64,000 bases of DNA from an uncultured Aquimarina sp. GTDB taxonomy: Bacteria; Bacteroidota; Bacteroidia; Flavobacteriales; Flavobacteriaceae. Numbering within the stretch: the first letter of the stretch is position 1; every line of letters begins with the position of its first letter. The stretch lies in assembly GCA_947500545.1 (NCBI GenBank), contig CANMSO010000010.1, positions 113,182-177,181 of the forward strand. The letters run 5' to 3'. Below the pieces are notes generated by a model. It was not told the DNA's origin, made no database searches, and worked only from the letters and a program-made list of their open reading frames with translations. Shown in pieces: positions 1-9,155 of this stretch. The translations under genes were made by a program, and so were the position numbers.

Positions 1-114
1 AAAATTAGGGAAGCCTTGTGATAGGTTAATTGCATCATATTCTGATGCAAGCTTGCTCATTATCGTAAATATTGTTATAGATACCTCTGGAAGTTTAGAT
101 ATGATATTTTGCAT
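1..114 (-). CDS. PLP-dependent aminotransferase, N-terminal part (runs off the left edge)
   Basis: The minus strand opens with ATG at 114 and stays open for 38 codons to the edge of the window. An in-frame TAA sits one codon upstream of this ATG, so the start is fixed. The peptide begins MQNIISKLPEVSITIFTIMS and ends NLSQGFPNF. This is the typical opening of class I/II fold-type I aminotransferases of the methionine/kynurenine aminotransferase group (S-KLP-V-TTIFT-MS, then INL-QG-P-F). The catalytic lysine lies outside the window, so the substrate cannot be judged. It is transcribed divergently from sdhC. Confidence 0.8.
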   Translation of the reverse strand, partial: MQNIISKLPEVSITIFTIMSKLASEYDAINLSQGFPNF

Positions 115-259
115 GCCTTAAAATTAGCATATTTCTAATTACATTCATCTTTTTTGTTGAATCTTAAATCATTAACTCAAACGATTTCGCTTTTTAGCTT
201 AAACAAAAGACAAATTGTATTTTAAATTCATTATAAATACGACATAAACAGACGAAAAT

Positions 260-291
260 GTTGGTAAAAAGGTGTGCGAACCTTATTTTTG
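260..291 (+). promoter_or_regulatory. Promoter of the sdhCAB operon
   Basis: TATTTTTG at 284-291 fits the Bacteroidota -7 box TAnnTTTG. A TTG at 261-263 lies 20 nt upstream, which fits the -33 element. It is 28 nt from the sdhC start codon. No other good promoter is visible before sdhC. Confidence 0.6.
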
Positions 292-319
292 TTTTTCAAA
301 ATTTTAAACATTTTAAATA

Positions 320-979
320 ATGGGTGGATTGATAAAATCTTCAATAGCAAGAAAAGTTGCCATGGCACTTTCGGGACTTTTCTTAGTTTTCTTCTTATTA
401 CAACACTTTACAATCAATTTTACTTCAATTTTTAGCGCAGATGTTTTTAATGAACTATCTCATTTTATGGGAACCAATCCTTTGGTTCAGTTCGCTTTGC
501 AACCTGTGCTTATTTTTGGAGTAGTTTTTCATTTTGTAATGGGATTTGTATTAGAACTTAAGAATAGAAACGCGAGAACAGTTAAGTATGCAAAATATAG
601 CGGCGGCGCTAATGCTTCATGGGTGTCTAGAAATATGATTTATTCTGGATTGGTGATTCTTGCATTTTTGGGATTACATTTTTACGATTTCTGGATTCCA
701 GAAATGGTTCATAAATATGTAGAGTTTGCACCAGAAGATCCTACACGTTATTATCCAGAGTTGCTACACAGGTTTGAAAGTCCTGTACGTACTGGGTTAT
801 ATGCAGTTTCATTTGTGTTTTTAGCGTTACACCTATGGCACGGATTTGCGTCTTCATTTCAATCTGTAGGGTTTAATAATAAGTATTCTGTAGCGGCGAC
901 TAAGTTTGCTAAGGCTTTTTCAATTGTAATCCCATTAGGATTTATAGTTGTAGCGATAGCACTTCATTTAACTCATTAA
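320..979 (+). CDS. sdhC: Succinate dehydrogenase cytochrome b subunit, b558 family
   Basis: This is the membrane anchor of respiratory complex II, which carries haem and the menaquinone site and holds SdhAB on the inner face of the cytoplasmic membrane. The protein has 219 aa with about five hydrophobic helices. Histidines at 29, 71, 120 and 171/174 lie within helices, as expected for the four axial ligands of a di-haem b558 subunit. Length and order fit the single-subunit b558 type of Bacteroidota and Bacillota, so no sdhD is expected and none is present. It is the first gene of the operon, with 12 nt to sdhA. Confidence 0.95.
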   Translation: MGGLIKSSIARKVAMALSGLFLVFFLLQHFTINFTSIFSADVFNELSHFMGTNPLVQFALQPVLIFGVVFHFVMGFVLELKNRNARTVKYAKYSGGANASWVSRNMIYSGLVILAFLGLHFYDFWIPEMVHKYVEFAPEDPTRYYPELLHRFESPVRTGLYAVSFVFLALHLWHGFASSFQSVGFNNKYSVAATKFAKAFSIVIPLGFIVVAIALHLTH

Positions 980-991
980 AAAACCACTATT

Positions 992-3007
992 ATGTCAATT
1001 TTAGATTCTAAAATACCTGAAGGTCCACTGGCAGATAAGTGGACAAAACATAAAAATACAATTAACCTGGTTAACCCAGCCAATAAGCGTAATATAGATA
1101 TTATTGTTGTTGGAACAGGGTTAGCAGGAGGAAGCGCAGCTGCTACATTGGCTGAGCTTGGTTATAATGTAAAAACATTTTGTTATTCTGATTCACCTCG
1201 TCGTGCACACTCTATTGCTGCGCAAGGAGGGATCAATGCAGCAAAAAATTATCAAGGAGACGGCGATTCTGATTATCGTTTGTTTTACGATACTATAAAA
1301 GGAGGAGATTACAGATCTCGTGAAGCGAATGTATATCGTTTGGCAGAGGTTTCAGGTAATATTATCGACCAATGTGTGGCACAAGGAGTTCCTTTTGCAC
1401 GTGAATATGGAGGTTTGCTCGATAACCGATCTTTTGGTGGCGTTTTGGTGTCCAGAACATTTTATGCTAAAGGGCAAACAGGTCAGCAGTTGTTACTAGG
1501 AGCATATTCTGCTATGAATCGTCAGATTAATAGAGGAAAAATACAGTCCTTTAATCGTCACGAAATGCTGGATCTGGTAAAAGTTGATGGTAAAGCACGT
1601 GGGATTATAGCTCGTAACCTTGTTACTGGGGAGATAGAAAGACATTCTGCTCATGCAGTGGTCTTGGCAACTGGAGGATACGGAAACGTATTCTATTTGA
1701 GTACCAATGCTATGGGAAGCAATGTAATGGCAGCCTGGAGAGCACACCGTAGAGGTGCTTTCTTTGCAAATCCTTGTTACACACAAATTCACCCAACTTG
1801 TATTCCAGTATCCGGAGATCATCAGTCTAAATTGACATTGATGTCCGAATCATTGCGTAATGACGGACGTATTTGGGTGCCTAAAAGAATTGAAGATGTT
1901 GAGGCGATACGTGCAGGCAAGTTAAAGCCTACGCAACTGTCTGAAGAAGAAAGAGATTATTACTTAGAACGTCGTTATCCGGCTTTTGGTAACCTTGTGC
2001 CACGTGATGTAGCATCCAGAGCGGCAAAAGAACGTTGTGACGCTGGTTACGGCGTTAATAAGACAGGAGAAGCAGTATACCTTGATTTTGCGGCAGCAAT
2101 ACAGAGATATGGAAAAGAAAAAGCACTAACTTCAGGAATACATAATCCTTCTAAAGAAGAGATTACCAAATTAGGAGAGGAAGTTATTGAAGCTAAATAT
2201 GGTAATCTGTTTCAGATGTATGAGAAGATCGTTGATGAGAATCCATACAAAACACCGATGATGATTTATCCTGCAGTACATTACACGATGGGTGGTCTTT
2301 GGGTGGATTATAACTTACAAACTACAATACCTGGATGTTATGCCGCAGGAGAAGCAAATTTCTCTGATCATGGAGCTAATCGTTTAGGAGCTTCTGCATT
2401 GATGCAAGGTTTGGCTGATGGATATTTCGTGTTACCATATACTATTGGAGATTATTTATCTCATGATATTCGTACCGGAAAAATCCCAACAGATACTCCA
2501 GAGTTTGATGAGGCAGAAAAGCATGTAAAAGATCGCATTGAGAAATTGATGGGAGGATCTGGACAACATTCTGTAGATTATTACCATAAGAAATTAGGTA
2601 AAATCATGTGGAACAAATGTGGAATGTCTCGTAATGAAAAAGATTTGAAATCAGCAATTGATGAGATTGCTGCTTTGCGTGAAGATTTCTGGAAGAATGT
2701 AAAAATTCCTGGAACAGCAAATAGTATGAATCCGGAATTAGAAAAAGCTGGAAGAGTAGCTGATTTCTTGGAATTAGGAGAATTGTTTGCAAAAGATGCA
2801 CTAGATCGTAATGAATCTTGTGGAGGACACTTTAGAGAAGAATCGGTAGAACAAGAAGGCGAGCAAAAAGGTGAAGCATTGCGTGATGATAAAAACTTCA
2901 AATATGTTTCTGCATGGGAATATAAAGGAGAGCCTAAAGACGCACAATTACATAAAGAAGATTTAGTCTTCGAAAACATTGAATTAAAAACACGTTCTTA
3001 TAAATAA
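992..3007 (+). CDS. sdhA: Succinate dehydrogenase flavoprotein subunit
   Basis: This is the catalytic subunit that oxidises succinate to fumarate. The dinucleotide-binding motif GTGLAG is at 41-46. The motif RRAHSIAAQGG follows, and His73 in it is the expected covalent FAD attachment site. Later blocks typical of the family include HPT in the substrate region near 267 and HYTMGG and NRLGASAL near 430-470. The 671 aa length fits the b558-type enzymes of this phylum. The gene lies 12 nt after sdhC and 6 nt before sdhB, so one transcript is very likely. Confidence 0.97.
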   Translation: MSILDSKIPEGPLADKWTKHKNTINLVNPANKRNIDIIVVGTGLAGGSAAATLAELGYNVKTFCYSDSPRRAHSIAAQGGINAAKNYQGDGDSDYRLFYDTIKGGDYRSREANVYRLAEVSGNIIDQCVAQGVPFAREYGGLLDNRSFGGVLVSRTFYAKGQTGQQLLLGAYSAMNRQINRGKIQSFNRHEMLDLVKVDGKARGIIARNLVTGEIERHSAHAVVLATGGYGNVFYLSTNAMGSNVMAAWRAHRRGAFFANPCYTQIHPTCIPVSGDHQSKLTLMSESLRNDGRIWVPKRIEDVEAIRAGKLKPTQLSEEERDYYLERRYPAFGNLVPRDVASRAAKERCDAGYGVNKTGEAVYLDFAAAIQRYGKEKALTSGIHNPSKEEITKLGEEVIEAKYGNLFQMYEKIVDENPYKTPMMIYPAVHYTMGGLWVDYNLQTTIPGCYAAGEANFSDHGANRLGASALMQGLADGYFVLPYTIGDYLSHDIRTGKIPTDTPEFDEAEKHVKDRIEKLMGGSGQHSVDYYHKKLGKIMWNKCGMSRNEKDLKSAIDEIAALREDFWKNVKIPGTANSMNPELEKAGRVADFLELGELFAKDALDRNESCGGHFREESVEQEGEQKGEALRDDKNFKYVSAWEYKGEPKDAQLHKEDLVFENIELKTRSYK

Positions 3008-3013
3008 AAAGCT

Positions 3014-3760
3014 ATGAATCTTACACTAAAAATATGGCGTCAAAAAGATGCTGCATCACAAGGATCGATAGTAGACTATCAAGTGAAAGGAATTGAAGGT
3101 GACATGTCTTTTTTAGAAATGTTAGACGTGTTAAACGAACAATTAATTACTAAAGGAGATGACCCTGTAGTATTTGATCATGATTGTAGAGAAGGAATCT
3201 GCGGAGCTTGTTCTTTGCAAATTAACGGAGAACCGCACGGTCCTGACCGCTTGGTCACTACTTGTCAATTACATATGCGTAAATTTAACGATGGCGATAC
3301 AATTTATATCGAACCATTTAGAGCCAAAGCGTTTCCTGTGGTGAAAGATTTAATGGTAGACCGTTCTTCCTTTGAACGTATACAACAGGCTGGAGGATAT
3401 ATTTCTGTAAATACTTCTGGAAATACACAAGATGCTAATGCTATTCCTATTCCTAAGGAAGATGCTGATCAGGCAATGGATGCAGCAACATGTATTGGAT
3501 GTGGTGCCTGTGTAGCGGCTTGTAGAAATGCTTCTGCAATGTTGTTTACATCTGCAAAGGTTTCACAATATGCATTATTACCGCAAGGTCAGGTAGAGGC
3601 GACCGATCGTGTATTGGCAATGGTAAATCAAATGGATGAAGAAGGTTTTGGTAACTGTACCAATACAGGTGCGTGTGAGATCGAATGTCCAAAGGGGATT
3701 TCTCTTGAAAATATAGCGCGTATGAACCGCGAATATTTAAAAGCGAGTTTGAAAGGATAA
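3014..3760 (+). CDS. sdhB: Succinate dehydrogenase iron-sulfur subunit
   Basis: This 248-aa subunit passes electrons from SdhA to the quinone site through three clusters. The 2Fe-2S ligands appear in CREGICGAC plus a later Cys in TTCQLH. The 4Fe-4S ligands are in CIGCGACVAAC, and the 3Fe-4S site is in CTNTGACEIECPKG. All ligand cysteines are present. It is the last gene of sdhCAB and is followed by a strong terminator. Confidence 0.97.
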   Translation: MNLTLKIWRQKDAASQGSIVDYQVKGIEGDMSFLEMLDVLNEQLITKGDDPVVFDHDCREGICGACSLQINGEPHGPDRLVTTCQLHMRKFNDGDTIYIEPFRAKAFPVVKDLMVDRSSFERIQQAGGYISVNTSGNTQDANAIPIPKEDADQAMDAATCIGCGACVAACRNASAMLFTSAKVSQYALLPQGQVEATDRVLAMVNQMDEEGFGNCTNTGACEIECPKGISLENIARMNREYLKASLKG

Positions 3761-3782
3761 GCTTTTAAGAAACAAATTGTTT

Positions 3783-3818
3783 AAAAAACTCCAAATCTTT
3801 TCAGATTTGGAGTTTTTT
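3783..3818. terminator. Bidirectional rho-independent terminator
   Basis: A 16-bp perfect stem (AAAAAACTCCAAATCT pairing with AGATTTGGAGTTTTTT) has a 4-nt loop. A-rich and T-rich flanks make it usable from both sides: for sdhB on the plus strand and the small peptide gene on the minus strand. Confidence 0.9.
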
Positions 3819-3875
3819 AATATAACATTCTTCAAAAACTAAGAAGAAAAGTTTTTAATCCTTTTCATAAATTGA

Positions 3876-4076
3876 TTAGCCCTTTGCTGTAGCAAGGTTA
3901 ACAGCTCCTCCGTTGCCAATAGAAGCATTAAGAACACCTCCTTTTATATTTGTTTTTATATCTACATCACCGCCAACAGTGCTTCCGCCTCCACTTCCTC
4001 CAAAAATAGTTAATGGGTTATTCAATTTGTAATTAGTAAAATTGCTAATAGCATTTTTGTTTAATTGCTTTTTCAT
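3876..4076 (-). CDS. Small Gly-rich peptide, possible RiPP-type precursor
   Basis: This 66-aa peptide starts MKKQLNKNAISNFTNYKLNN and then turns glycine-rich, with GG at about 26-27 (IFGGSGGGS) and further GG pairs. The polar, lysine- and asparagine-rich start followed by GG resembles leader-core layouts of short Bacteroidota peptides, but it has no cysteine and does not match the four ML-N-IL leader peptides elsewhere in this window. It shares the terminator at 3783-3818. No modification enzyme is adjacent. It could also be a short structural or surface peptide. Function is not known. Confidence 0.5.
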   Translation of the reverse strand: MKKQLNKNAISNFTNYKLNNPLTIFGGSGGGSTVGGDVDIKTNIKGGVLNASIGNGGAVNLATAKG

Positions 4077-4316
4077 GTTTTAAATTTTATGATAAACGTT
4101 ATGAAGTTTAATAATTCTAATTCAATTTTAATCAAAAAAGAAGTTAAATCCAATTTTGGAGTAATTTTAGTTAATAAGGCGGTTGTTACATCATGTTAAT
4201 GAAAAACTTCAATTTATTGACAATGATGTTTCTGTAGTTAGAACTTACATATTTCCTTTTAATGCATAGGTTCTGCTGCCAGTAGTAATTATAGAAGTTA
4301 ATTACTTATTTTGTAC

Positions 4317-4353
4317 AAAAAAACACCCCGTTTTACATTAAAAAAGAGGTGTT
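4317..4353 (-). terminator. Terminator downstream of the secreted 143-aa protein gene
   Basis: Read on the minus strand, AACACC pairs with GGTGTT across a T/A-rich loop and is followed by a run of T. It lies about 40 nt after the stop codon at 4395. The long loop makes it weaker than the other terminators here. Confidence 0.5.
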
Positions 4354-4394
4354 GTGGTATTTTGTGTTTTTATTCGGCTTGATAAAAGTGTCTT

Positions 4395-4826
4395 TTAAAA
4401 GCCTGCATATTGCGAGGAAGACTCCAGTTTTTTGGAAAAATCATAATAATCACTTAACACGTCTTGACTTATATGATCTATTAATGAATATCCTTCTCTT
4501 ATATAGGCAGATGTAAAATCACCAATCCTATAATTTAGGAGTTTGGCTTCTATTACATCTCTCTTCCAGTTTTTGATCTGTTTCTTGGTCATCGACCCTT
4601 CCTGTATTAATTTGTCGTGTTCCTCAAGTATAGCTGTAAGCTCTTTACCTCTTTTTACCATAGACTCATATTCTTCCATAGAATATTTTAAATTATCGAC
4701 ACGTAGAGATGTGCTATTTTGTTGTTCTGATTCCTCGATAACATTATTATATTTAATTGGTTCTTGTTGAGCATACAATCCATTAATAGATAGTATACAA
4801 ATAATTAATAAACACTTTTTCATCAC
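4395..4826 (-). CDS. Small secreted protein of unknown function
   Basis: The 143-aa product starts with a signal peptide (MMKKCLLIICILSINGLYAQ, likely cut just before or after the Q-Q pair). The mature part is charged and mostly helical by eye, with a lysine-rich stretch KKQIKNWKRDVIEAK. I recognise no domain or catalytic motif. It stands alone, with an AT-rich region upstream and its own terminator downstream. It is probably periplasmic or exported. Confidence 0.6.
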   Translation of the reverse strand: MMKKCLLIICILSINGLYAQQEPIKYNNVIEESEQQNSTSLRVDNLKYSMEEYESMVKRGKELTAILEEHDKLIQEGSMTKKQIKNWKRDVIEAKLLNYRIGDFTSAYIREGYSLIDHISQDVLSDYYDFSKKLESSSQYAGF

Positions 4827-5262
4827 TTTATTTTGGTTAGTTACTAGAAATTTGATGTCAATAACATAATTAGTTTAAATCGTAATTAGTAAAATAAATT
4901 TGGAGAAAACCTTATTAAGTTTTCGCTAAAAATCATTTTTACGGGATTAAACGTTAACTATATTGCTTGATTTTTTTATAATATTTTAATTATTAATTGT
5001 TTATAAAATTTATTATTGTATAGCTCCGTTTTGTTAACGTAAGTATTATCTTAATATTGTTTTTTGTTAAAAACATTAAGATTTAGGATGCTTTTAGAAA
5101 ATATATTGATAAACACCGCTTAAATAAGATAGACGGAATACACAAGACAGTCTAAACGATTATGCTTGTACTATGCGTTTTTTGTATTTGCTTTAGAATA
5201 CAATACTTAACTAAAGTTTTAAGGTTAACTATAGTAAACGCGACACTAAATCTTGTGAAAGG
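4827..5262. other. AT-rich intergenic region with no recognised gene
   Basis: These 436 bases are very AT-rich. They must carry the promoter of the minus-strand gene starting at 4826, but I could not pick one box with confidence. No reading frame with family resemblance, no tRNA fold and no strong hairpin was seen. Confidence 0.4.
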
Positions 5263-6078
5263 TTATGGGGTTAGGTCTTTTAAAAAACGATACTCCAAAA
5301 CATCTTGAACTTTTAGTGATTCAATAATCTTGCCTTTAGAAACTGTCTCAAAATCATAATCTGGTTTGGGTAACCCCATTTGTTTGCAAACCATTCCGTA
5401 ATATTCTGCTTTTTTGGGATGATCGGGATAGGAGGCATGAAAAACTTCATTCCATTTTTCCATTTCTATAATTTTTTGAATTACTCCAATACAATCATCC
5501 AGTTGAATAAGATTTACAGGGGCTTTAGGGTTTTTGATATTACTTCTTTTGGATAGCATATTGGCAGGATGTCTGTGTGGACCAAACAAACCTGCAAAGC
5601 GTAAAATAGTAGTTTTGAATGAAGTGTTATTTTGTAGCAGAAGCTCGGCCTCAATAAGCTGTTTTCCGGCGTTAGAAGTAGCGTTAGGTGTGGTTTCTTC
5701 AGAAATTAACGGAAACCCTTCTAAATCTTCAAAAACAGAGGTAGAACTCACGAAAAGCACATTTTGGACACTCGATTTTTCGATATAAGGTACTAGATTC
5801 TGGATTTTAGCTACAAAATTTATTTCGGGATTTCGTCTCAACCCTGGCGGGATATTAATAATTAGCACCTCACTACCATCAAGAAACTTGGTTATGCCCC
5901 CAATGGGCCCTTCTTCATTAAGAGCAATTTGATACCCGATAATACCTGTGCTTTTTAAGGTGTTAATCTTGTTTTCTGAAGTAGTGGAGCCTTTTACGAT
6001 GTATTTTTCATGTATTAAAGCTTGCGCTAACGGAAATCCAAGCCAACCTGTTCCTAGAATGCTGACCTGCTTACTCAT
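5263..6078 (-). CDS. NAD(P)-binding epimerase/dehydratase-like protein (YeeZ type)
   Basis: The 271-aa protein begins with a Rossmann-fold motif, SILGTGWLGFPLA (Gly9, Gly11, Gly14). A block VLFVSSTSVFED near 108-120 matches the serine strand of extended SDR proteins, and LRFAGLFGPHRHP is the usual region just after the active-site helix. The classic YxxxK pair is not evident, which fits the YeeZ-like subgroup of uncertain substrate. It overlaps the upstream peptidase gene by 8 nt, so the two are probably translated from one mRNA. Confidence 0.75.
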   Translation of the reverse strand: MSKQVSILGTGWLGFPLAQALIHEKYIVKGSTTSENKINTLKSTGIIGYQIALNEEGPIGGITKFLDGSEVLIINIPPGLRRNPEINFVAKIQNLVPYIEKSSVQNVLFVSSTSVFEDLEGFPLISEETTPNATSNAGKQLIEAELLLQNNTSFKTTILRFAGLFGPHRHPANMLSKRSNIKNPKAPVNLIQLDDCIGVIQKIIEMEKWNEVFHASYPDHPKKAEYYGMVCKQMGLPKPDYDFETVSKGKIIESLKVQDVLEYRFLKDLTP

Positions 6079-8455
6079 TTATCTTCTTATCTTTTGTAGG
6101 ATTAGTTGCTAATGTATCAATTTCCTTTACCCGATATTCTTCTGTAGCAAAACTCTTTTTAACTACGACGGCATCATTTACTACAAAGGGCTTTGGCATC
6201 ATAGCAGCGCTTCTTGCAGGAACCGAGAAATGCTCATTATTGAGTAAGTCATAAGAGGATTCATAAAGCACAAATTTTGGTAAGGAATCTTTATGAAACT
6301 GCATTTTTAATTCTAAAGGTTCATTTTTGCTAACAAAATAGGTTAGTAAATGATGTTTCCACCTTTTGGTAAAAGCGTTATATGAATTGCCATCAGAATG
6401 CTTAAAATCTTGTGCTGTTGCACCATTTGCATGTAATGAATCAAAATTAAAAATGGTTTCGTTAAAAAGATCAATTCTATGAATATCCCTTTGTGGTGCT
6501 ATGCAAATGTCTAAATATCTTTTATCTCCTATAATGGTATCGTTACTAATGTCTAACTTGGGTTGCCTTATGCTTTTGGTGGGTGCCTGGTTGGCATATG
6601 CAAAAGATCGCCCGTATTTACTTTGCAGTGCATTTGCATTATAGGCTTCGGCTATATTTTCTTCTGGATTGATGTAGTTTTTGGTCCAGGAATCAAGCAT
6701 TTTGTCATATGAAGCCCAAACTGCATTTTTTTGATCTGTATCAAGAATATAAACCAGACTATTAGGTTTTTGACGACTTTCTGTATTATCAGATTTTAAG
6801 TGAGCCGAAATTAAGAAAACCAGGGATAATACAAGTCCAAGGTTGCCCAAGAGATTTTTTCTTTTGTAAAATCCGACTATCGGAAGTAATACGCCAAATA
6901 ACATTACGGATAGGACAGCGGATACAAAAAGAATATTAAGACCTAGAGCTACGGGAAAAGAAGCTATAAATGGCGATAAGATAAAGATGGTTGGGAGCGC
7001 TAAGGCTACCATTAATAATGGGTTTGGTTCTTTTTGTCGTATAAGTACAAATAAGGAAATCAATCCAAAAATTACAACGATTATAAAATAACTAGCTCCT
7101 TTTAGATATATAGCTGCCAGTGCCGAGAGTACCAACCACATAAATAATGGTGCTATCATCAAACTTGGTATATTCTGGGGTTTTCCAAACCGGGCATATA
7201 TTTTAAAACAAATGGTTAGTGATAGTATTATAAAAAGAGAAATATATACATATCCATTATAGGTGAACCCATGCTGGATTTCTCGATACTGAGGGTAGAT
7301 AATTTTGAGTAACTCCCAAATACCGAAAGTTAAAAACCCTGCCAAATTCATGGCCAAAAGGAATATTCCAAAACCTTTTAAAACTTCTTTGAAGTCGATT
7401 CGATAAGTGATTTTCCCGTAAAATATTAATCCAATAAATAGGACAATAGTGATAATTAATAAACCAAATATCCAGCTAAAAGGGTATTTAATAAGGTTAA
7501 AAATAGGAGTGTTAAAATATATATAATCCTGATCCGATTTCATATTAGTAATATCGACCTCAGAGAAATAAGAGAGCAGTGGCATTAGATAATTACCTTG
7601 ATGTTGTAGCGTAGTTAAATCTAAATTTTGCCAGGTATCGTTTGCAGTATGATAATCAAAGTGATCATCTATAAAAGCAAAATTAAAACCATCAATATCA
7701 CCTTGTTCTCTTAATACAGTAAGATCAGTATCGTTTGGTAGCATTTTATAAATACTATAAGCCAATGAATTGGTAACAGGGTATCTTACGCCTGCTTTTG
7801 AAAACTCAGTAATCATTTTTCCATTCTTAGCATTGGTTTCCATAAGCATATATGAATCTCCACCACTTCCTCTAGCTTCAAAATTAAGTGCAAGCCCTAC
7901 ATTTTTGGCCCAAGGGTGTCTTTTTACAAAAAGATCGGCACCGTTTAATCCAAGTTCTTCTCCATCGGTTATACAAATAATAATATCATTCTTAGGCACT
8001 TTGTTTGTTGCTAAATATGCTCGAATGCCCTCTAGGATAGTAGCTACGCCACTACCTGCGTCACTTGCTCCATACGAAGAATGTTGTGAACTGTCATAAT
8101 GCGACATAAGCAATAACGCCTTTCCACTACCGCTTCCTTTAATTTTAGCAAGGATGTTTTGGGGTTTACTGAAATTACCAGATTTACCAACAGAATATCC
8201 CTCCTGGATTTCGGGTTTTAAACCCAATTTTATTAATTCATTTACGATATAGTTTTTAGTGTCATTGTGTCCGGCACTACCCAAGTAATGAGGTGCTTCA
8301 GAAATGGCTTTTACATGTTCTAAAGCACGAAGCGTTGAGAATTCCTGTTTAGGAGTTTCTAGATTGGTTATTGAGTGTGATTTACTGCTATAAAAATTAT
8401 AAAATAAAGAGGCAAGTAGAAGCAAGAGGGTAATTAGTGAGGGAAACTTTCGCAT
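6071..8455 (-). CDS. M28-family membrane zinc aminopeptidase
   Basis: This 794-aa protein has an N-terminal membrane anchor, an M28 peptidase domain (about 40-310), a block of about eight hydrophobic helices (330-560) and a C-terminal extracytoplasmic domain. Zinc ligands are visible: His119 and Asp121 (SHYDSS), Asp132 (GASDAGSG) and the Glu pair at 166-167 (TDGEELGLNG). NFEARGSGG and the DDHFDYHTANDTW region complete the site. The layout is like the vacuolar membrane protease (Pff1) group. It probably trims peptides in the periplasm. The start overlaps nothing upstream. Confidence 0.85.
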   Translation of the reverse strand: MRKFPSLITLLLLLASLFYNFYSSKSHSITNLETPKQEFSTLRALEHVKAISEAPHYLGSAGHNDTKNYIVNELIKLGLKPEIQEGYSVGKSGNFSKPQNILAKIKGSGSGKALLLMSHYDSSQHSSYGASDAGSGVATILEGIRAYLATNKVPKNDIIICITDGEELGLNGADLFVKRHPWAKNVGLALNFEARGSGGDSYMLMETNAKNGKMITEFSKAGVRYPVTNSLAYSIYKMLPNDTDLTVLREQGDIDGFNFAFIDDHFDYHTANDTWQNLDLTTLQHQGNYLMPLLSYFSEVDITNMKSDQDYIYFNTPIFNLIKYPFSWIFGLLIITIVLFIGLIFYGKITYRIDFKEVLKGFGIFLLAMNLAGFLTFGIWELLKIIYPQYREIQHGFTYNGYVYISLFIILSLTICFKIYARFGKPQNIPSLMIAPLFMWLVLSALAAIYLKGASYFIIVVIFGLISLFVLIRQKEPNPLLMVALALPTIFILSPFIASFPVALGLNILFVSAVLSVMLFGVLLPIVGFYKRKNLLGNLGLVLSLVFLISAHLKSDNTESRQKPNSLVYILDTDQKNAVWASYDKMLDSWTKNYINPEENIAEAYNANALQSKYGRSFAYANQAPTKSIRQPKLDISNDTIIGDKRYLDICIAPQRDIHRIDLFNETIFNFDSLHANGATAQDFKHSDGNSYNAFTKRWKHHLLTYFVSKNEPLELKMQFHKDSLPKFVLYESSYDLLNNEHFSVPARSAAMMPKPFVVNDAVVVKKSFATEEYRVKEIDTLATNPTKDKKINE

Positions 8456-8680
8456 GTGTGTGTATTGGTTTAGGATAAAGGTAAGAAATAAGCCACAATT
8501 ATTGTATTGATACTAACCGAAATGATTATAAGCATCATATGCTTTTGGAAATCGTATAATTAAAAAGGAATTGTTACGAGTATGATAAAAATCAGGTTTT
8601 AAGAGTGCGAAATTCGAAATCCTTATTGAATAAGTGGTTGGAAATCATTATATTTAAGAATCACTAAATCACTTAATATT

Positions 8681-9151
8681 ATGGGAATAATAAGTTTTCA
8701 GGGAGCTCGTTCTAAGACCAAGAAGCAAGATGAGACTCCAATTAAAGTTTCGGATTACATGACAAGGAACTTGATTACATTTAATCCTAATCAATCTGTA
8801 ATGGAGGTAATCGAAACTTTGGTAAAGCATAAAATTTCAGGGGGGCCGGTTGTAGATGACAATAATAAATTGTTGGGTATAATTTCTGAAGGAGATTGTA
8901 TCAAACAGCTTAATGAAAGTCGTTATTACAATATGCCAATTGATGATGCCAGAGTAGATAAATTTATGGTAAAGAATGTAGAGACTATTGATGGTAATTT
9001 AAATATTTTTGATGCCGCTAATAAATTTCTACAAACCAAAAGAAGACGTTTTCCAATTATCGAAGATGGAAAACTGATAGGACAGATTAGTCAGAAAGAT
9101 GTCATGAAAGCTGCACTGAAATTGAACAGTCAAAATTGGTGGGATAAATAG
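8681..9151 (+). CDS. CBS-domain protein
   Basis: The 156-aa product holds two CBS motifs in tandem: about 24-80 (VSDYMTRNLITFNPN ... GISEGDCIK) and 88-148 (VDKFMVKNVETIDGN ... IGQISQKDVMK). A stand-alone CBS pair usually binds adenine nucleotides and regulates a partner. No catalytic domain is fused. A possible -7 box TATATTTA lies about 25-30 nt before the start. It is transcribed towards the minus-strand GIDE gene, with only 4 nt between stop codons, so no partner is suggested by context. Confidence 0.85.
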   Translation: MGIISFQGARSKTKKQDETPIKVSDYMTRNLITFNPNQSVMEVIETLVKHKISGGPVVDDNNKLLGIISEGDCIKQLNESRYYNMPIDDARVDKFMVKNVETIDGNLNIFDAANKFLQTKRRRFPIIEDGKLIGQISQKDVMKAALKLNSQNWWDK

Positions 9152-9155
9152 CCAG

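Noticed and set aside
1496..1822. Minus-strand frame of 108 codons inside sdhA
   Set aside because: It lies wholly inside a highly conserved gene and has no features of its own. The same applies to other antisense frames in mfd, metG and the DUF1501/DUF1800 genes.
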